Assembly: GCA_038324085.1 (NCBI GenBank)
Contig: JBBQHP010000009.1
Coordinates: forward strand, 1-64,000
Reading direction: 5' to 3'
DNA: 64,000 nucleotides
Source of the DNA: Ga0077523 sp038324085
Lineage (GTDB): Bacteria > Pseudomonadota > Gammaproteobacteria > Burkholderiales > Ga0077523
Numbering within the stretch: position 1 is the stretch's first letter; every line of letters begins with the position of its first letter. Under the pieces are notes generated by a model, which was given only the letters and a program-made list of their open reading frames with translations, searched no databases and was not told the DNA's origin. Below, piece by piece: positions 32,720 to 41,235 of the stretch. A program made the translations under genes and the position numbers.

Positions 32720-33130
32720 ATGATCCATATCGACCGAATCGACCATGTCGTGCTGACGGTCCGCAGCATCGCTGCCACCACGGACTTCTATCGGCGCACG
32801 CTCGGCATGAGCGTCGTCAAGTTCGCCGGCGGGCGCGTGGCGCTCGGCTTCGGCCAGCAGAAATTCAATCTGCACGAGGCAGGACACGAGTTCGAACCCA
32901 AGGCCGATCGCCCGGCTCCGGGTTCGGCGGACTTCTGCCTCGTCACCGCCACACCGATCGCGGACGTGATCGCGCACCTGAAACGGGAGGAGGTCGAAAT
33001 TCTCGAGGGCCCGGTCGACCGGACCGGCGCGATCGGGCGGCTGCTCTCGGTGTACTTCCGCGATCCCGACCTCAACCTCGTGGAAGTTGCGAACCTCGTC
33101 GAAGGCGCGTCGGCGGCGCTCGACGGCTGA
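32720..33130 (+). CDS. VOC family protein
   Basis: A 136-residue glyoxalase-fold protein. I-D-H-V-V-L-T-V-R-S-I opens the first module, T-D-F-Y-R-R-T-L-G-M follows, and D-P-D-L-N-L-V-E-V-A-N closes the second with a candidate metal glutamate. A first-module His plus this Glu would fit a metal-binding VOC enzyme. Substrate unknown. The start is ATG 32720. It is separate in sequence from the VOC protein at 28045. Confidence 0.85.
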   Translation: MIHIDRIDHVVLTVRSIAATTDFYRRTLGMSVVKFAGGRVALGFGQQKFNLHEAGHEFEPKADRPAPGSADFCLVTATPIADVIAHLKREEVEILEGPVDRTGAIGRLLSVYFRDPDLNLVEVANLVEGASAALDG

Positions 33131-33170
33131 GTCGGCGTCCCGGTGCAACGCCCATGACGAGCGCCTGACA

Positions 33171-33758
33171 GTGGCCGACACCGGTCCGACCCGCTGCGCC
33201 TGGTCGCAAAAGGGCAGCGCGCTCGAAATCGCCTACCACGATACCGAGTGGGGCGTGCCCGTCCATGACGACACGACATTGTTCGAGTTCCTGGTGCTCG
33301 AAGGCGCGCAGGCCGGCTTGTCGTGGTCCACGATCCTCAACAAGCGCGCGGGGTATCGCAATGCGTTCTGCGATTTCGAAGTGGCCCGCGTCGCGCGTTT
33401 CACCCCCGCGCGCATCGAGAAGCTGCTCGCGGACCCCTCGATCGTGCGCAATCGCCTCAAGGTGCAGTCCACCGTGACGAATGCGCGCGCCTTCATCGAG
33501 ATCCAGCGCGAGTTCGGCACCTTCGACGACTACGTCTGGCGTTTCGTCGACGGGCGTCCGCTGCAGAATCGCTGGAAGACGCCTGCCAGCGTACCCGCCA
33601 CCACGACCGTCTCCGATGCGCTGTCGAAGGACCTCTCCCGGCGCGGCTTGCGGTTCGTGGGCTCGACCATCATGTACGCCTTCATGCAGGCGACGGGCAT
33701 GGTCAACGACCATTCGGTTGCCTGTTTCCGACACGCTCAACTCCGGGGCGGCTCGTGA
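33171..33758 (+). CDS. tag: DNA-3-methyladenine glycosylase I
   Basis: A 195-residue base-excision repair enzyme that removes 3-methyladenine from alkylated DNA. The zinc site typical of Tag is complete: Cys 9 (R-C-A-W), His 23 (Y-H-D-T-E-W-G), His 181 and Cys 185 (N-D-H-S-V-A-C). Glu 44 in L-V-L-E-G-A-Q-A-G-L-S-W is the base-recognition residue. The start is GTG 33171; no better ATG is in frame. The stop overlaps the GTG of the LysE-type gene. Confidence 0.93.
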   Translation: MADTGPTRCAWSQKGSALEIAYHDTEWGVPVHDDTTLFEFLVLEGAQAGLSWSTILNKRAGYRNAFCDFEVARVARFTPARIEKLLADPSIVRNRLKVQSTVTNARAFIEIQREFGTFDDYVWRFVDGRPLQNRWKTPASVPATTTVSDALSKDLSRRGLRFVGSTIMYAFMQATGMVNDHSVACFRHAQLRGGS

Positions 33759-34369
33759 GCCTCGAGCTGTGGCTGGCCTGGATCGCCACGTTGAGCGCGA
33801 TGAGCTTCTCGCCCGGCACCGGCGTGGCCGTTGTGCTGTCCACGGCGATGGCGAGCGGCGGCCGGCGCGCCTGGCCGCTGGTGCTGGGCATGCAGGTGCC
33901 GCTGCTGATGTACGCGTTGATCGTGTCGCTCGGAATGTCGGCGATGATGCGTCACGGGCCGGTGTTCGCGGTCATCAAATGGGCCGGCGTGGCCTATCTG
34001 GCATGGCTCGGACTGCGCAGCCTGTTCGCGCGGCCGGTCATCGCACCGGACGCGCAGCGCGGCGCGCGGCAGGATGGCTGGACGCGCTTCTCCGAAGGCT
34101 TCATCGTCAATGCCACCAATCCCAAGATCGTCGTCTTCATGGCTGCGATGTTCCCGCTGTTCGTGCGGCCCGACGCACCCATCGCGCCGCAACTGCTGAT
34201 CCTGTGCGCGACACTGTTCGCAATCGACATCGTGGTGATGATGGGCTACGCTCATCTGGCCGCCACCCTGGTCCGCTGGATGAAGGACCCGCGCCATCTC
34301 GCCTGGCTCAACCGGATCATCGGCGCGTGGTTCATCGTCCTGGCCGCGCTGCTCGCCACGGAATTCTGA
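33755..34369 (+). CDS. LysE/RhtB-type amino acid exporter
   Basis: A 204-residue membrane protein with about six helices. The signature S-F-S-P-G-T-G (first helix) and the mid-protein N-A-T-N-P-K-I-V-V-F segment define LysE/RhtB exporters, which expel amino acids or analogues. The GTG start overlaps the tag stop (GTGA). The substrate cannot be told. Confidence 0.88.
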   Translation: MSLELWLAWIATLSAMSFSPGTGVAVVLSTAMASGGRRAWPLVLGMQVPLLMYALIVSLGMSAMMRHGPVFAVIKWAGVAYLAWLGLRSLFARPVIAPDAQRGARQDGWTRFSEGFIVNATNPKIVVFMAAMFPLFVRPDAPIAPQLLILCATLFAIDIVVMMGYAHLAATLVRWMKDPRHLAWLNRIIGAWFIVLAALLATEF

Positions 34370-34370
34370 C

Positions 34371-34742
34371 ATGGCACTCGAGAAGAACCACACGCCCTCG
34401 CCGCACCCCCGCCTCATGCCGCTGGCGCTCGCGGCCGGCCTGGTGCCCCCGCCTGGCGCGCTGTCGTCGCCGGTGTTCGAGCACGGCTCGCTGCTGGTCA
34501 AGTACTACGCCCCGCGCATGCAGGACTCGCAGGTCCCGCACACGCGCGACGAGCTGTACATCGTGGCGCAGGGTAGCGGCACCTTCCTGAACGGCGACGC
34601 GCGACACGCGTTCGCCGTGGGGGATGCGCTGTTCGTGCCGGCCGGCGTGTCGCACCGGTTCGAAGATTTCTCCGACGATTTCGCGGTATGGGTGATGTTC
34701 TACGGGCCCGAGGGCGGCGAATCCGCTGGTGAGCGCGCATGA
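34371..34742 (+). CDS. Cupin-domain protein
   Basis: A 123-residue single cupin. The first motif region has H-T-R-D-E-L-Y-I-V-A-Q-G-S-G and the second A-V-G-D-A-L-F-V-P-A-G-V-S-H-R-F-E-D, giving the His/Glu/His metal set. It may be a small dioxygenase, isomerase or sensor; nothing decides. It is coupled by ATGA to the GT2 gene, one base after the LysE-type stop. Confidence 0.82.
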   Translation: MALEKNHTPSPHPRLMPLALAAGLVPPPGALSSPVFEHGSLLVKYYAPRMQDSQVPHTRDELYIVAQGSGTFLNGDARHAFAVGDALFVPAGVSHRFEDFSDDFAVWVMFYGPEGGESAGERA

Positions 34743-35770
34743 GCGTCGCAACCATGCCGGGGCTGGAGCCCGGCGCGCTCGAGCACCCGGGCGTCCAGGT
34801 CTCGATCGTGATTCCCATCTACAACGAAGCGGACAACCTGGCCGATCTCGTCACGCAGGTGCATGACGCGATCGCACCCACCGGCCGCAGCTTCGAATTG
34901 ATCTGCGTCGACGACGGATCGAGGGACGGCTCCGCGCGCAAGCTCGAATCGCTCGCCCTCGAGCGCCCCTGGCTGAAGCCCGTCTACCTGATCCGCAACT
35001 ATGGCCAGTCGACCGCGCTCCAGGCGGGATTCGACGTGGCCGAAGGCGACTACGTGGTGACCCTCGACGGCGACCTGCAGAATGATCCTGCGGACATGCC
35101 TCGATTGCTCGATCATCTCGAAGCCAATGCCGACGTCGACGTGATCTCCGGTTGGCGCAAGGACCGGCATGACGCCGCAATCTCGCGCAAGGTGCCCTCG
35201 ATGATCGCGAACGGCCTCATCTCGCGCGTCACGGGAGTGAAGCTGCACGACTACGGTTGCGCCCTGAAGCTCTACCGCGGCCGCGTTATCCGCGATCTGC
35301 GGCTGTACGGCGAACTGCACCGCTTCATCCCCGCGCTCGCGGCCGAGGTGGGCGCGAAGATCATCGAAGTGCCGGTGCGCCACCATGCGCGCACGCGCGG
35401 GGTGTCAAAGTACGGCATCGACCGCACCTTCCGGGTGCTCCTGGACCTGCTGTGGATCAAGTTTCTGCTGCGCTTCCTGCATCGGCCGATCCATGCCTTC
35501 GGCGGCGTCGGCCTCACCTTCGGCTCGATCGGCGTACTGATCCTCGTCTGGCTCAGCTTCGACAAGCTCATGCTCCACCACGACATCGGTGGCCGGCCGC
35601 TGCTGCTGCTGGGGGTGATGATGGTTCTGATCGGATTGCAGCTCGTCGCCACGGGCGTGCTGGGAGAGATGCTGACGCGCATCTATCACGAGCCGCAGGG
35701 CCGCGCGCAGTACATGACGCGCGCTGCGCCGCGTCCGGCCGCGCGCGCCGGCACCCCGGCCGGACGCTGA
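34739..35770 (+). CDS. GT2 glycosyltransferase, DPM1/ArnC-like, with two membrane helices
   Basis: A 343-residue polyprenyl-phosphate-type glycosyltransferase. The GT-A domain opens V-S-I-V-I-P-I-Y-N-E, then has C-V-D-D-G-S-R-D-G-S and T-L-D-G-D-L-Q-N-D-P (DxD). Two helices follow at about 245-270 and 280-310 (cytoplasmic catalytic side). It would load a sugar onto undecaprenyl phosphate. The next genes, an UPF0104 membrane protein, an ArnT-like transferase and a PAP2 phosphatase, suggest a lipid-linked sugar that is flipped and transferred outside the membrane. Confidence 0.88.
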   Translation: MSVATMPGLEPGALEHPGVQVSIVIPIYNEADNLADLVTQVHDAIAPTGRSFELICVDDGSRDGSARKLESLALERPWLKPVYLIRNYGQSTALQAGFDVAEGDYVVTLDGDLQNDPADMPRLLDHLEANADVDVISGWRKDRHDAAISRKVPSMIANGLISRVTGVKLHDYGCALKLYRGRVIRDLRLYGELHRFIPALAAEVGAKIIEVPVRHHARTRGVSKYGIDRTFRVLLDLLWIKFLLRFLHRPIHAFGGVGLTFGSIGVLILVWLSFDKLMLHHDIGGRPLLLLGVMMVLIGLQLVATGVLGEMLTRIYHEPQGRAQYMTRAAPRPAARAGTPAGR

Positions 35771-35778
35771 CGCCCCGG

Positions 35779-36720
35779 ATGGCAGCGATCAGGCTCGCCG
35801 CCCGCATCGCCGGCGGGCTGGCGCTGCTGGCGCTGGTTGCCTGGATCGTGGGCCCGCAGCGCCTGCTGGACAGCCTGGCGCGGACCGACCCCGCGCGCTT
35901 CGCGCTCGCACTGCTGATCGCGATCGCATCCAACATCGTATCGGCCGCCCGTTGGGCGTACATCGCACGCGCGCTGGGGCTGACTGCTCCCACGCTCCCG
36001 CTCGTCGCCATGTATGCGCGTGGCATGACCAGCAACACGTTGCTGCCCGGCGCCACGGTTTCCGGGGACCTGCTGCGCAGCTACGAGTTGTCCCGGCTCG
36101 GCAATCCGATGCTCGAATCGACCGCTTCGGTCGCCTTCGACCGCTTCAGCGGCCTGTGGACACTGTGCGTGCTCTCGTTCTTCGCGGCCGGCCTCGGGCT
36201 CGCCGCCGGCGTCACATTGTCCGGCGCCGCCGCGGGGCATGACGTGCTCCTCGTCTACGGCACGCTGCTGGCAGCGATCGTGGTCGCGCCGCTCGTGCCC
36301 TGGCCGATCGGCTGGCTGCGTCGGCTTCCCGGTCGGGCCGGCGAGCGCATCGCCGACCTGTGGCTCCGACTGCGCGCGCCCGGCAGCGTGCTCAGGCGAC
36401 GCCTCGTGCAGTCGCTGGCGCTGTCGATGGTGGTGCAGGTGCTCTCGGCCACCGCGCTGTGGGCCTGCGCGGGAGCGCTCGGCGTCGACATACCCTATGT
36501 GATCATGCTCGCGGCCGCGGCGCCGATCTTCGTCATGGCCGCATTGCCGCTCGGCATCGCTGGTTTCGGCACGCGCGAACTCGCGGCCGTGGCGATCCTC
36601 GCACTCGCCGGCGTGCCCGCCGGCCTCGCCGCCGGCACCGGATTGCTGTACGGCATCTGCGGCGTGATCCAGGGCATGCTGGCCGCACCTTTGTTCCTGC
36701 TACCATCGCGCGGCCCATGA
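35779..36720 (+). CDS. UPF0104/LPG-synthase-TM family membrane protein
   Basis: A 313-residue polytopic protein with about eight helices of the AglD/YbhN/MprF-type membrane domain. Family marks are N-T-L-L-P-G-A-T-V-S-G-D, F-D-R-F-S-G-L and the last-third P-L-G-I-A-G-F-G-T-R-E. No soluble aminoacyl-transferase domain is attached. Such proteins are often beside lipid-linked glycosyltransferases and are thought to handle or flip lipids. The start at ATG 35779 is 8 bases after the GT2 stop. The stop overlaps the next ATG. Confidence 0.85.
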   Translation: MAAIRLAARIAGGLALLALVAWIVGPQRLLDSLARTDPARFALALLIAIASNIVSAARWAYIARALGLTAPTLPLVAMYARGMTSNTLLPGATVSGDLLRSYELSRLGNPMLESTASVAFDRFSGLWTLCVLSFFAAGLGLAAGVTLSGAAAGHDVLLVYGTLLAAIVVAPLVPWPIGWLRRLPGRAGERIADLWLRLRAPGSVLRRRLVQSLALSMVVQVLSATALWACAGALGVDIPYVIMLAAAAPIFVMAALPLGIAGFGTRELAAVAILALAGVPAGLAAGTGLLYGICGVIQGMLAAPLFLLPSRGP

Positions 36721-38282
36721 CCACAGCTTCCATCGCCGACGACATCAGGGCTCTGCGCGGCTACGCCTGGCTCCTGGCGGCGGCCATCGCTATGAGTTTC
36801 TTCGTCGGCCTCGGCTCGGTGCCGCTGTTCGATCTCGACGAAGGCGCCTTCACCGAGGCGACACGCGAGATGCTGGCGCGCGGCGATTACATATCGACGT
36901 TCCTGAACGGCGTGCCGCGTTACGACAAACCGGTGCTGATCTACTGGTTGCAGGCCGTGTCGGTACTCGGCTTCGGCATCAACGAGTTCGCCTTCCGTCT
37001 GCCGTCCGCGCTGTGCGGCACCGCATGGGTTGCTTTCGTGTTCCTGTTCGTGCGGCGGCTGCGCGGTGCGCCGGCGGCGTTCGTGGCCGCGGGATTCACC
37101 GCGACGGCGGCAGGCATCACGGTCATCGCTCGCGCCGCCATCGCGGATGCGCTGCTCAACATGCTGATCGTGGCCGCGCTCGCGAGCGCCTACCTCTATT
37201 TCCAGACACGGCAGCGGCACTGGCTGCATGCCGCGTTCATCGCCATCGGCTTCGGGCTGCTGGCGAAGGGACCGATTGCGATTCTCGTACCCGCCGCGGT
37301 CACCTTCCTGTACTGCCTGTCGAAGCGCGACCTCGCTGCGTGGTTTCGCGCCATGCTCGACCCGGTGGGCATCGTGCTGATGCTGGCCATCGCCGCGCCC
37401 TGGTACGTCGCGCAATACCTGAAGGAAGGCGACGCCTTCGTCCAGGGATTCTTCATGAAGCACAACGTGCAGCGCTTCAGCGCGCCGATGCACGGCTTCA
37501 ACGGCAGCGTGCTGTTCTATGTGCCGTGGCTGTTCGTGGCAACCCTGCCGTTCACCTCGCCACTGCTCAACGTGTTGCGGCGCCTGCGTTCGGTCTGGGC
37601 CGACGACCTGCAGCGATTCTGCCTGATCTGGTTTGCTTTCGTGCTGGTGTTCTTCTCGCTGTCGGGCACCAAGTTGCCGCACTACGCGTTCTATGGCTAC
37701 ACCGGGATGTTCATCCTGATGGCGCTCAACGTGGACCGCCTGCGCTCGGCGTATTTCGCATTGCTGCCAGCCTTGCTGGTGTTCGCGTCGCTGGCCGCCC
37801 TGCCGTGGGTCATCGAGCACTACGCACCGGCGGTGCGCGACCCCTACTATCGCGAAGCGCTCGGCAACGTCCGTGCGTATTTCGGTCCCGGGTTCTACAC
37901 GTTCTCCGCCGGTGCGGTGGGCGCCACGATCGCGCTGATCTTCGCGCGCAGGATCCCCCTGCCGGCAAAACTCATGGCGGCCGGCGTGCTGCAGGCAGCC
38001 GCGCTGGCGCTGTACATCCTGCCGGCAGCGGGCGGCGTCCAGCAGCAGCCGATCAAGGAAGCGGCATTGCTCGCCCGCGAGCGCAACTACGACGTGGTCA
38101 TGTGGAGCGTCAACGCGCCCAGCTTCATCGTCTACTCGGGCAAGCTGGTCGAACGGCGCGATCCGGTACCGGGCGACATCGTTCTGTCGAAAGTGAAGCG
38201 CCTCGCGGAATTGCCCGGCTACGAAGTGCTGTACCGGAAGAACGGCATCGCACTGGTCAAGGTCACCGAGGGCAGGCAATGA
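36717..38282 (+). CDS. ArnT-like glycosyltransferase (GT83)
   Basis: A 521-residue membrane protein with about twelve helices and a C-terminal periplasmic domain. The first periplasmic loop holds F-D-L-D-E-G-A-F-T-E-A-T-R-E-M, matching the D-E-x-x-x-A/E active region of ArnT enzymes. Y-D-K-P-V-L-I-Y-W and L-S-G-T-K-L-P-H-Y also fit. It should move a sugar from undecaprenyl phosphate to lipid A or another periplasmic acceptor. It is coupled by ATGA on both sides. A second ArnT-like gene is at 58043. Confidence 0.88.
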   Translation: MTTASIADDIRALRGYAWLLAAAIAMSFFVGLGSVPLFDLDEGAFTEATREMLARGDYISTFLNGVPRYDKPVLIYWLQAVSVLGFGINEFAFRLPSALCGTAWVAFVFLFVRRLRGAPAAFVAAGFTATAAGITVIARAAIADALLNMLIVAALASAYLYFQTRQRHWLHAAFIAIGFGLLAKGPIAILVPAAVTFLYCLSKRDLAAWFRAMLDPVGIVLMLAIAAPWYVAQYLKEGDAFVQGFFMKHNVQRFSAPMHGFNGSVLFYVPWLFVATLPFTSPLLNVLRRLRSVWADDLQRFCLIWFAFVLVFFSLSGTKLPHYAFYGYTGMFILMALNVDRLRSAYFALLPALLVFASLAALPWVIEHYAPAVRDPYYREALGNVRAYFGPGFYTFSAGAVGATIALIFARRIPLPAKLMAAGVLQAAALALYILPAAGGVQQQPIKEAALLARERNYDVVMWSVNAPSFIVYSGKLVERRDPVPGDIVLSKVKRLAELPGYEVLYRKNGIALVKVTEGRQ

Positions 38283-39070
38283 CGCAGCCCGTGCCGCTGC
38301 GATCGCCGGCAGCCTGGATCGTGCCCGTCGTCGCGGTCGTCATGCTCGCAATGGTCGCGCTCACCGGAACGAATCGCCCGGTGTTTACTTTCCTCAATGG
38401 CTGGAGCCACGAGACTGGACCGGGCCCATGGCAGTACGTCACCCTGCTGGGTGACACCGCGGTCGCACTCGCGCTGTTCCTGCCCTTCGCCCTGCGCCGA
38501 CCGGACGTCCTCTGGGCGCTGGCCGTGAGCGCGCTATTCGCGGCGTTGTACGTCCACATCCTGAAACCGCTGGTCGGTGCGCCGCGTCCCCCAGCGGTCC
38601 TCGCCGCCGACGCGATCACGATCATCGGTGCCGCATACCGCGCGCGTTCATTTCCCTCGGGCCACACGACCACGATATTCCTCGCAGCGGCCATCCTGTG
38701 GCTTCATTTCCGTTCGCCATGGCTGCGCGCGGCAACGCTCGCCGTCGCGACGATGGTGGGCCTGTCGCGGGCAGTCGTCGGCGTTCACTGGCCCGTTGAC
38801 ATCGCGGCCGGGGCCGCGGGCGGTTGGATCGCCGCTTGCGTCGGCACCCCGATCGCGCGCCGGCTGTCCTTCGGACTCCGCCCGGCCGTGCAATGGGTCC
38901 TGACGGCGATCGGAGCCGGTTGCGCGATCGCACTGCTGGCCGGACTCGACACCGGCTACCCGCAGGCAGTGGTGCTGCAATACCTCGTCGGCGCATGCGC
39001 CCTCGCGAGTCTCGCCTACGCGATCGTGACGCGACGCGCCGGGCGCCACGATGCAAGAATCCGACCCTGA
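38279..39070 (+). CDS. PAP2 family lipid phosphatase
   Basis: A 263-residue membrane phosphatase. The three PAP2 motifs are present: K-P-L-V-G-A-P-R-P (KX6RP), F-P-S-G-H-T (PSGH) and S-R-A-V-V-G-V-H-W-P-V-D (SRX5HX3D). About six helices. It could recycle undecaprenyl diphosphate or act on lipid A phosphate, which fits its cassette. The ATG overlaps the ArnT-like stop. Confidence 0.9.
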   Translation: MTQPVPLRSPAAWIVPVVAVVMLAMVALTGTNRPVFTFLNGWSHETGPGPWQYVTLLGDTAVALALFLPFALRRPDVLWALAVSALFAALYVHILKPLVGAPRPPAVLAADAITIIGAAYRARSFPSGHTTTIFLAAAILWLHFRSPWLRAATLAVATMVGLSRAVVGVHWPVDIAAGAAGGWIAACVGTPIARRLSFGLRPAVQWVLTAIGAGCAIALLAGLDTGYPQAVVLQYLVGACALASLAYAIVTRRAGRHDARIRP

Positions 39071-39080
39071 CGAACACACC

Positions 39081-39671
39081 ATGGCGCAGGACAGTTCACG
39101 ACCCGAATTCTGGGAAAGCCGCTACCGCGATCAGGTGACGCCGTGGGACGCCGGTCGGGTGCCTGCGCGCCTCGTTGCCTATGCCCGGGAGATGCGACCC
39201 GGCGCACGCGTGCTCATTCCGGGTTGCGGGTCCGGCTACGAAGCGTACTTTCTCGCGGAAGCCGGCTTCGACGTGCTCGCCATCGACTTCAGTCCGACCG
39301 CAGTGGCGACGGCGCGAAGCAATCTCGGGTGTTTCGCGGATCGCGTGCAGCTGGCGGACTTCTTCGAATTCGACGCAGGCCAGCCCTTCGACGTGCTGTT
39401 CGAGCGCGCATTCCTGTGTGCATTGCCGCGCAAGATGTGGCCGGACTATCCGACCCGCACTGCGGACCTGCTGGCGCCTGACGGGCGGATTGCCGGCTAC
39501 TGGTTCTTCGACGACCGGCCCAAGGGCCCGCCGTTCGGTACCAGTGCCGAGGAACTGCAGGCGCTGCTCGGCCCGCGATTCGAACGCGCCAGCGACGAAC
39601 CGGTCGTGGATTCGATCCCGGTATTCGCGGGCAAGGAGCGCTGGCAGGTCTGGAACAGGGCCGGCCCGTGA
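39081..39671 (+). CDS. TPMT-family SAM-dependent methyltransferase
   Basis: A 196-residue class I methyltransferase. F-W-E-S-R-Y-R-D-Q-V-T-P-W-D is typical of the thiopurine-methyltransferase family. The SAM site is V-L-I-P-G-C-G-S-G-Y-E, then V-L-A-I-D-F-S. F-E-R-A-F-L-C-A-L-P comes later. In bacteria relatives methylate thiols, selenium or tellurium compounds; the substrate is unknown here. I prefer ATG 39081, 10 bases after the PAP2 stop, over ATG 39051 inside it. Confidence 0.83.
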   Translation: MAQDSSRPEFWESRYRDQVTPWDAGRVPARLVAYAREMRPGARVLIPGCGSGYEAYFLAEAGFDVLAIDFSPTAVATARSNLGCFADRVQLADFFEFDAGQPFDVLFERAFLCALPRKMWPDYPTRTADLLAPDGRIAGYWFFDDRPKGPPFGTSAEELQALLGPRFERASDEPVVDSIPVFAGKERWQVWNRAGP

Positions 39672-39688
39672 CGCCGCGGCCACCGCGG
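39670..39688. terminator. GC-rich hairpin between convergent genes
   Basis: CGCCGCGG-CCA-CCGCGGCG gives an eight-pair stem with a three-base loop, immediately after the methyltransferase stop and 28 bases from the stop of the opposing PEP-CTERM gene. No T-run. Probably helps end transcription from both sides. Confidence 0.4.
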
Positions 39689-39716
39689 CGGCGTTCAGCG
39701 CTCCTTGCAGGCTGGT

Positions 39717-40580
39717 CTAAGCCTTGCTCGACCGACGTCGAACGCCGTACCCGAGCAAGCCGAGACCGGCGAGCATCAGTGCACTGGTTCCGGGCTCCGG
39801 AACGGCAGCCACGCTCGCTACCGTGATGTTGTCCAGCGCCCAGTACTCGTCGCCGCTATCGCCGCTGGCGGTCGGTAGCCGCTTGAAGACCAGGCTGGCG
39901 GTGCTGTCGTCCGCCGTGAAGGTCAGCATCGGATTGCCGGTGCCGCGCCCGAACGAATAGATGCTGTAGTCGCCGGAGTAGTCGCCACTGTTGTTCGAAA
40001 AGGATGCGTCGGCCCCCGCGAAGCGGTTGAAACTCAGGGCATCACCGCCCAACGGCGTGGCATCGGAATAGCTCTGACGCGAATCGGCGCCGTAGTTGAT
40101 TCCCTGCTGACCATTGGCGAAGGTGGCGTCGAGCAGGAGCTGGTCGGCCGCGACGCCGCTTTGCGCGCTCACCGCAATCTGGTCGGCACCATAGCTGATC
40201 GCCGAACCGTCCCACGACGCCCCGACCAACAGATCGAACGCGAGCGAGTACTGCTTGCCGGCCGTCAATCCGCCCAGAGCCAGGGTCACCACTTCACCGT
40301 CGGCGCTCGCCTTGCCGATCCCGTATCCGAGACGTCCCAGCCAGGTCGACTGGTTGGGGGAGGCGAGAGTGCCACCATCCGTGGGCAGGCTCGTCGTCGA
40401 GAGACCTCCGGCGCCAAGAGTGCCCGATGCCGTCAATCCGGCGAAGGCGGTGGCCGGCGTCTCGAAATCGTTCGAGTACACGGTCTCGGCGTTGGCGCCG
40501 GTCATCCACAGCAGCGCGACAGCGGCCGCTACGGCGCGCATGCAGCCTTGATCGAGCGTTCCTGGAGCTGCGAGATTCAT
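39717..40580 (-). CDS. PEP-CTERM exported protein
   Basis: A 287-residue exported protein. The start is ATG 40580 with GGGAAA upstream. The signal peptide is unusually long (export helix about 14-28, cleavage after A-N-A-E). The mature part is a beta-sandwich-like region rich in G, S, T, A and D (L-A-L-G-G-L-T-A-G-K-Q-Y-S-L-A-F-D is reminiscent of carbohydrate-binding lectin folds). The end is the sorting anchor V-P-E-P-G-T-S-A-L plus helix plus G-V-R-R-R. Third such protein in the window and intact. Confidence 0.87.
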   Translation of the reverse strand: MNLAAPGTLDQGCMRAVAAAVALLWMTGANAETVYSNDFETPATAFAGLTASGTLGAGGLSTTSLPTDGGTLASPNQSTWLGRLGYGIGKASADGEVVTLALGGLTAGKQYSLAFDLLVGASWDGSAISYGADQIAVSAQSGVAADQLLLDATFANGQQGINYGADSRQSYSDATPLGGDALSFNRFAGADASFSNNSGDYSGDYSIYSFGRGTGNPMLTFTADDSTASLVFKRLPTASGDSGDEYWALDNITVASVAAVPEPGTSALMLAGLGLLGYGVRRRSSKA

Positions 40581-40692
40581 GTGCGTTTCCCGTGTTGGCA
40601 TCGCGGCAACTTCCTGTCGCGAGCGTTTATCGGCTGGGCAATCAGGCTCACGCACGGAGCAAGTTTCGTTCAAGTTGTCTCAAGCTTCTGAT

Positions 40693-40718
40693 CGCTCGAC
40701 GATTGTGATCGTCGAGCG
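40693..40718. repeat. Perfect 11-bp inverted repeat (strong hairpin)
   Basis: CGCTCGACGAT-TGTG-ATCGTCGAGCG is a perfect eleven-pair stem with a four-base loop. It lies 47 bases after the NIPSNAP stop and about 110 bases before the PEP-CTERM start, both on the minus strand. No T-run follows on either strand. It may be a terminator of the NIPSNAP gene, a transcript-stabilising stem, or an operator for the PEP-CTERM gene. Confidence 0.6.
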
Positions 40719-40764
40719 CGCGCGCTGCGAAAACGCGATGCCAAGAATGTCGACGGTGCTCCGC

Positions 40765-41088
40765 TCAGCGTTGCAGCGGAAAGAACGACACCGGGGTCAT
40801 GAGGCGATTTTCCTGATGCTCGAGAGCACCGAATTTCGCGCTCTCCTCGGTGTACGCGATCCATTCGGGATCGGCCCACATCGCCGCGCGCTTCTTTTCG
40901 CGATCGCCGGCATTCTCGTAGGCCCAGATGTGGATGTACTGGTTGACGTTGCCGGTTTCGGTTACGAGGTAGGCGAGGGGCAGGCCGAGGTGCCGCGTCT
41001 GCGGTCCCTTGCCGAGCTTCTCGTAGAGGGCGAGGTGCTTCTTGATGGTTCCGGGGCGGCAGGTATACGTGCGCACGTCGAGCAACAT
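40765..41088 (-). CDS. NIPSNAP family protein
   Basis: A 107-residue dimeric alpha-beta barrel-type protein. L-L-D-V-R-T-Y-T-C-R-P-G-T and I-H-I-W-A-Y-E-N-A-G-D-R are NIPSNAP hallmarks. Function in bacteria is not known. The start is ATG 41088 with AGGAG at the right distance, so the longer in-frame version is rejected. No signal peptide. Confidence 0.87.
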   Translation of the reverse strand: MLLDVRTYTCRPGTIKKHLALYEKLGKGPQTRHLGLPLAYLVTETGNVNQYIHIWAYENAGDREKKRAAMWADPEWIAYTEESAKFGALEHQENRLMTPVSFFPLQR

Positions 41089-41235
41089 TGGGGGTCTCCT
41101 CAAGCTGGCAAGCGTCCAGCAACGCAATGATGACATGCGCGCGGGGCTCCGGCCGATGCGCCCCGGGGCCGCCGCATTGCGCCGGAGGTTCCGGGAGGGA
41201 GACCGCGAGGGATCGCTGCCCTCAAAGGGTGCGGT

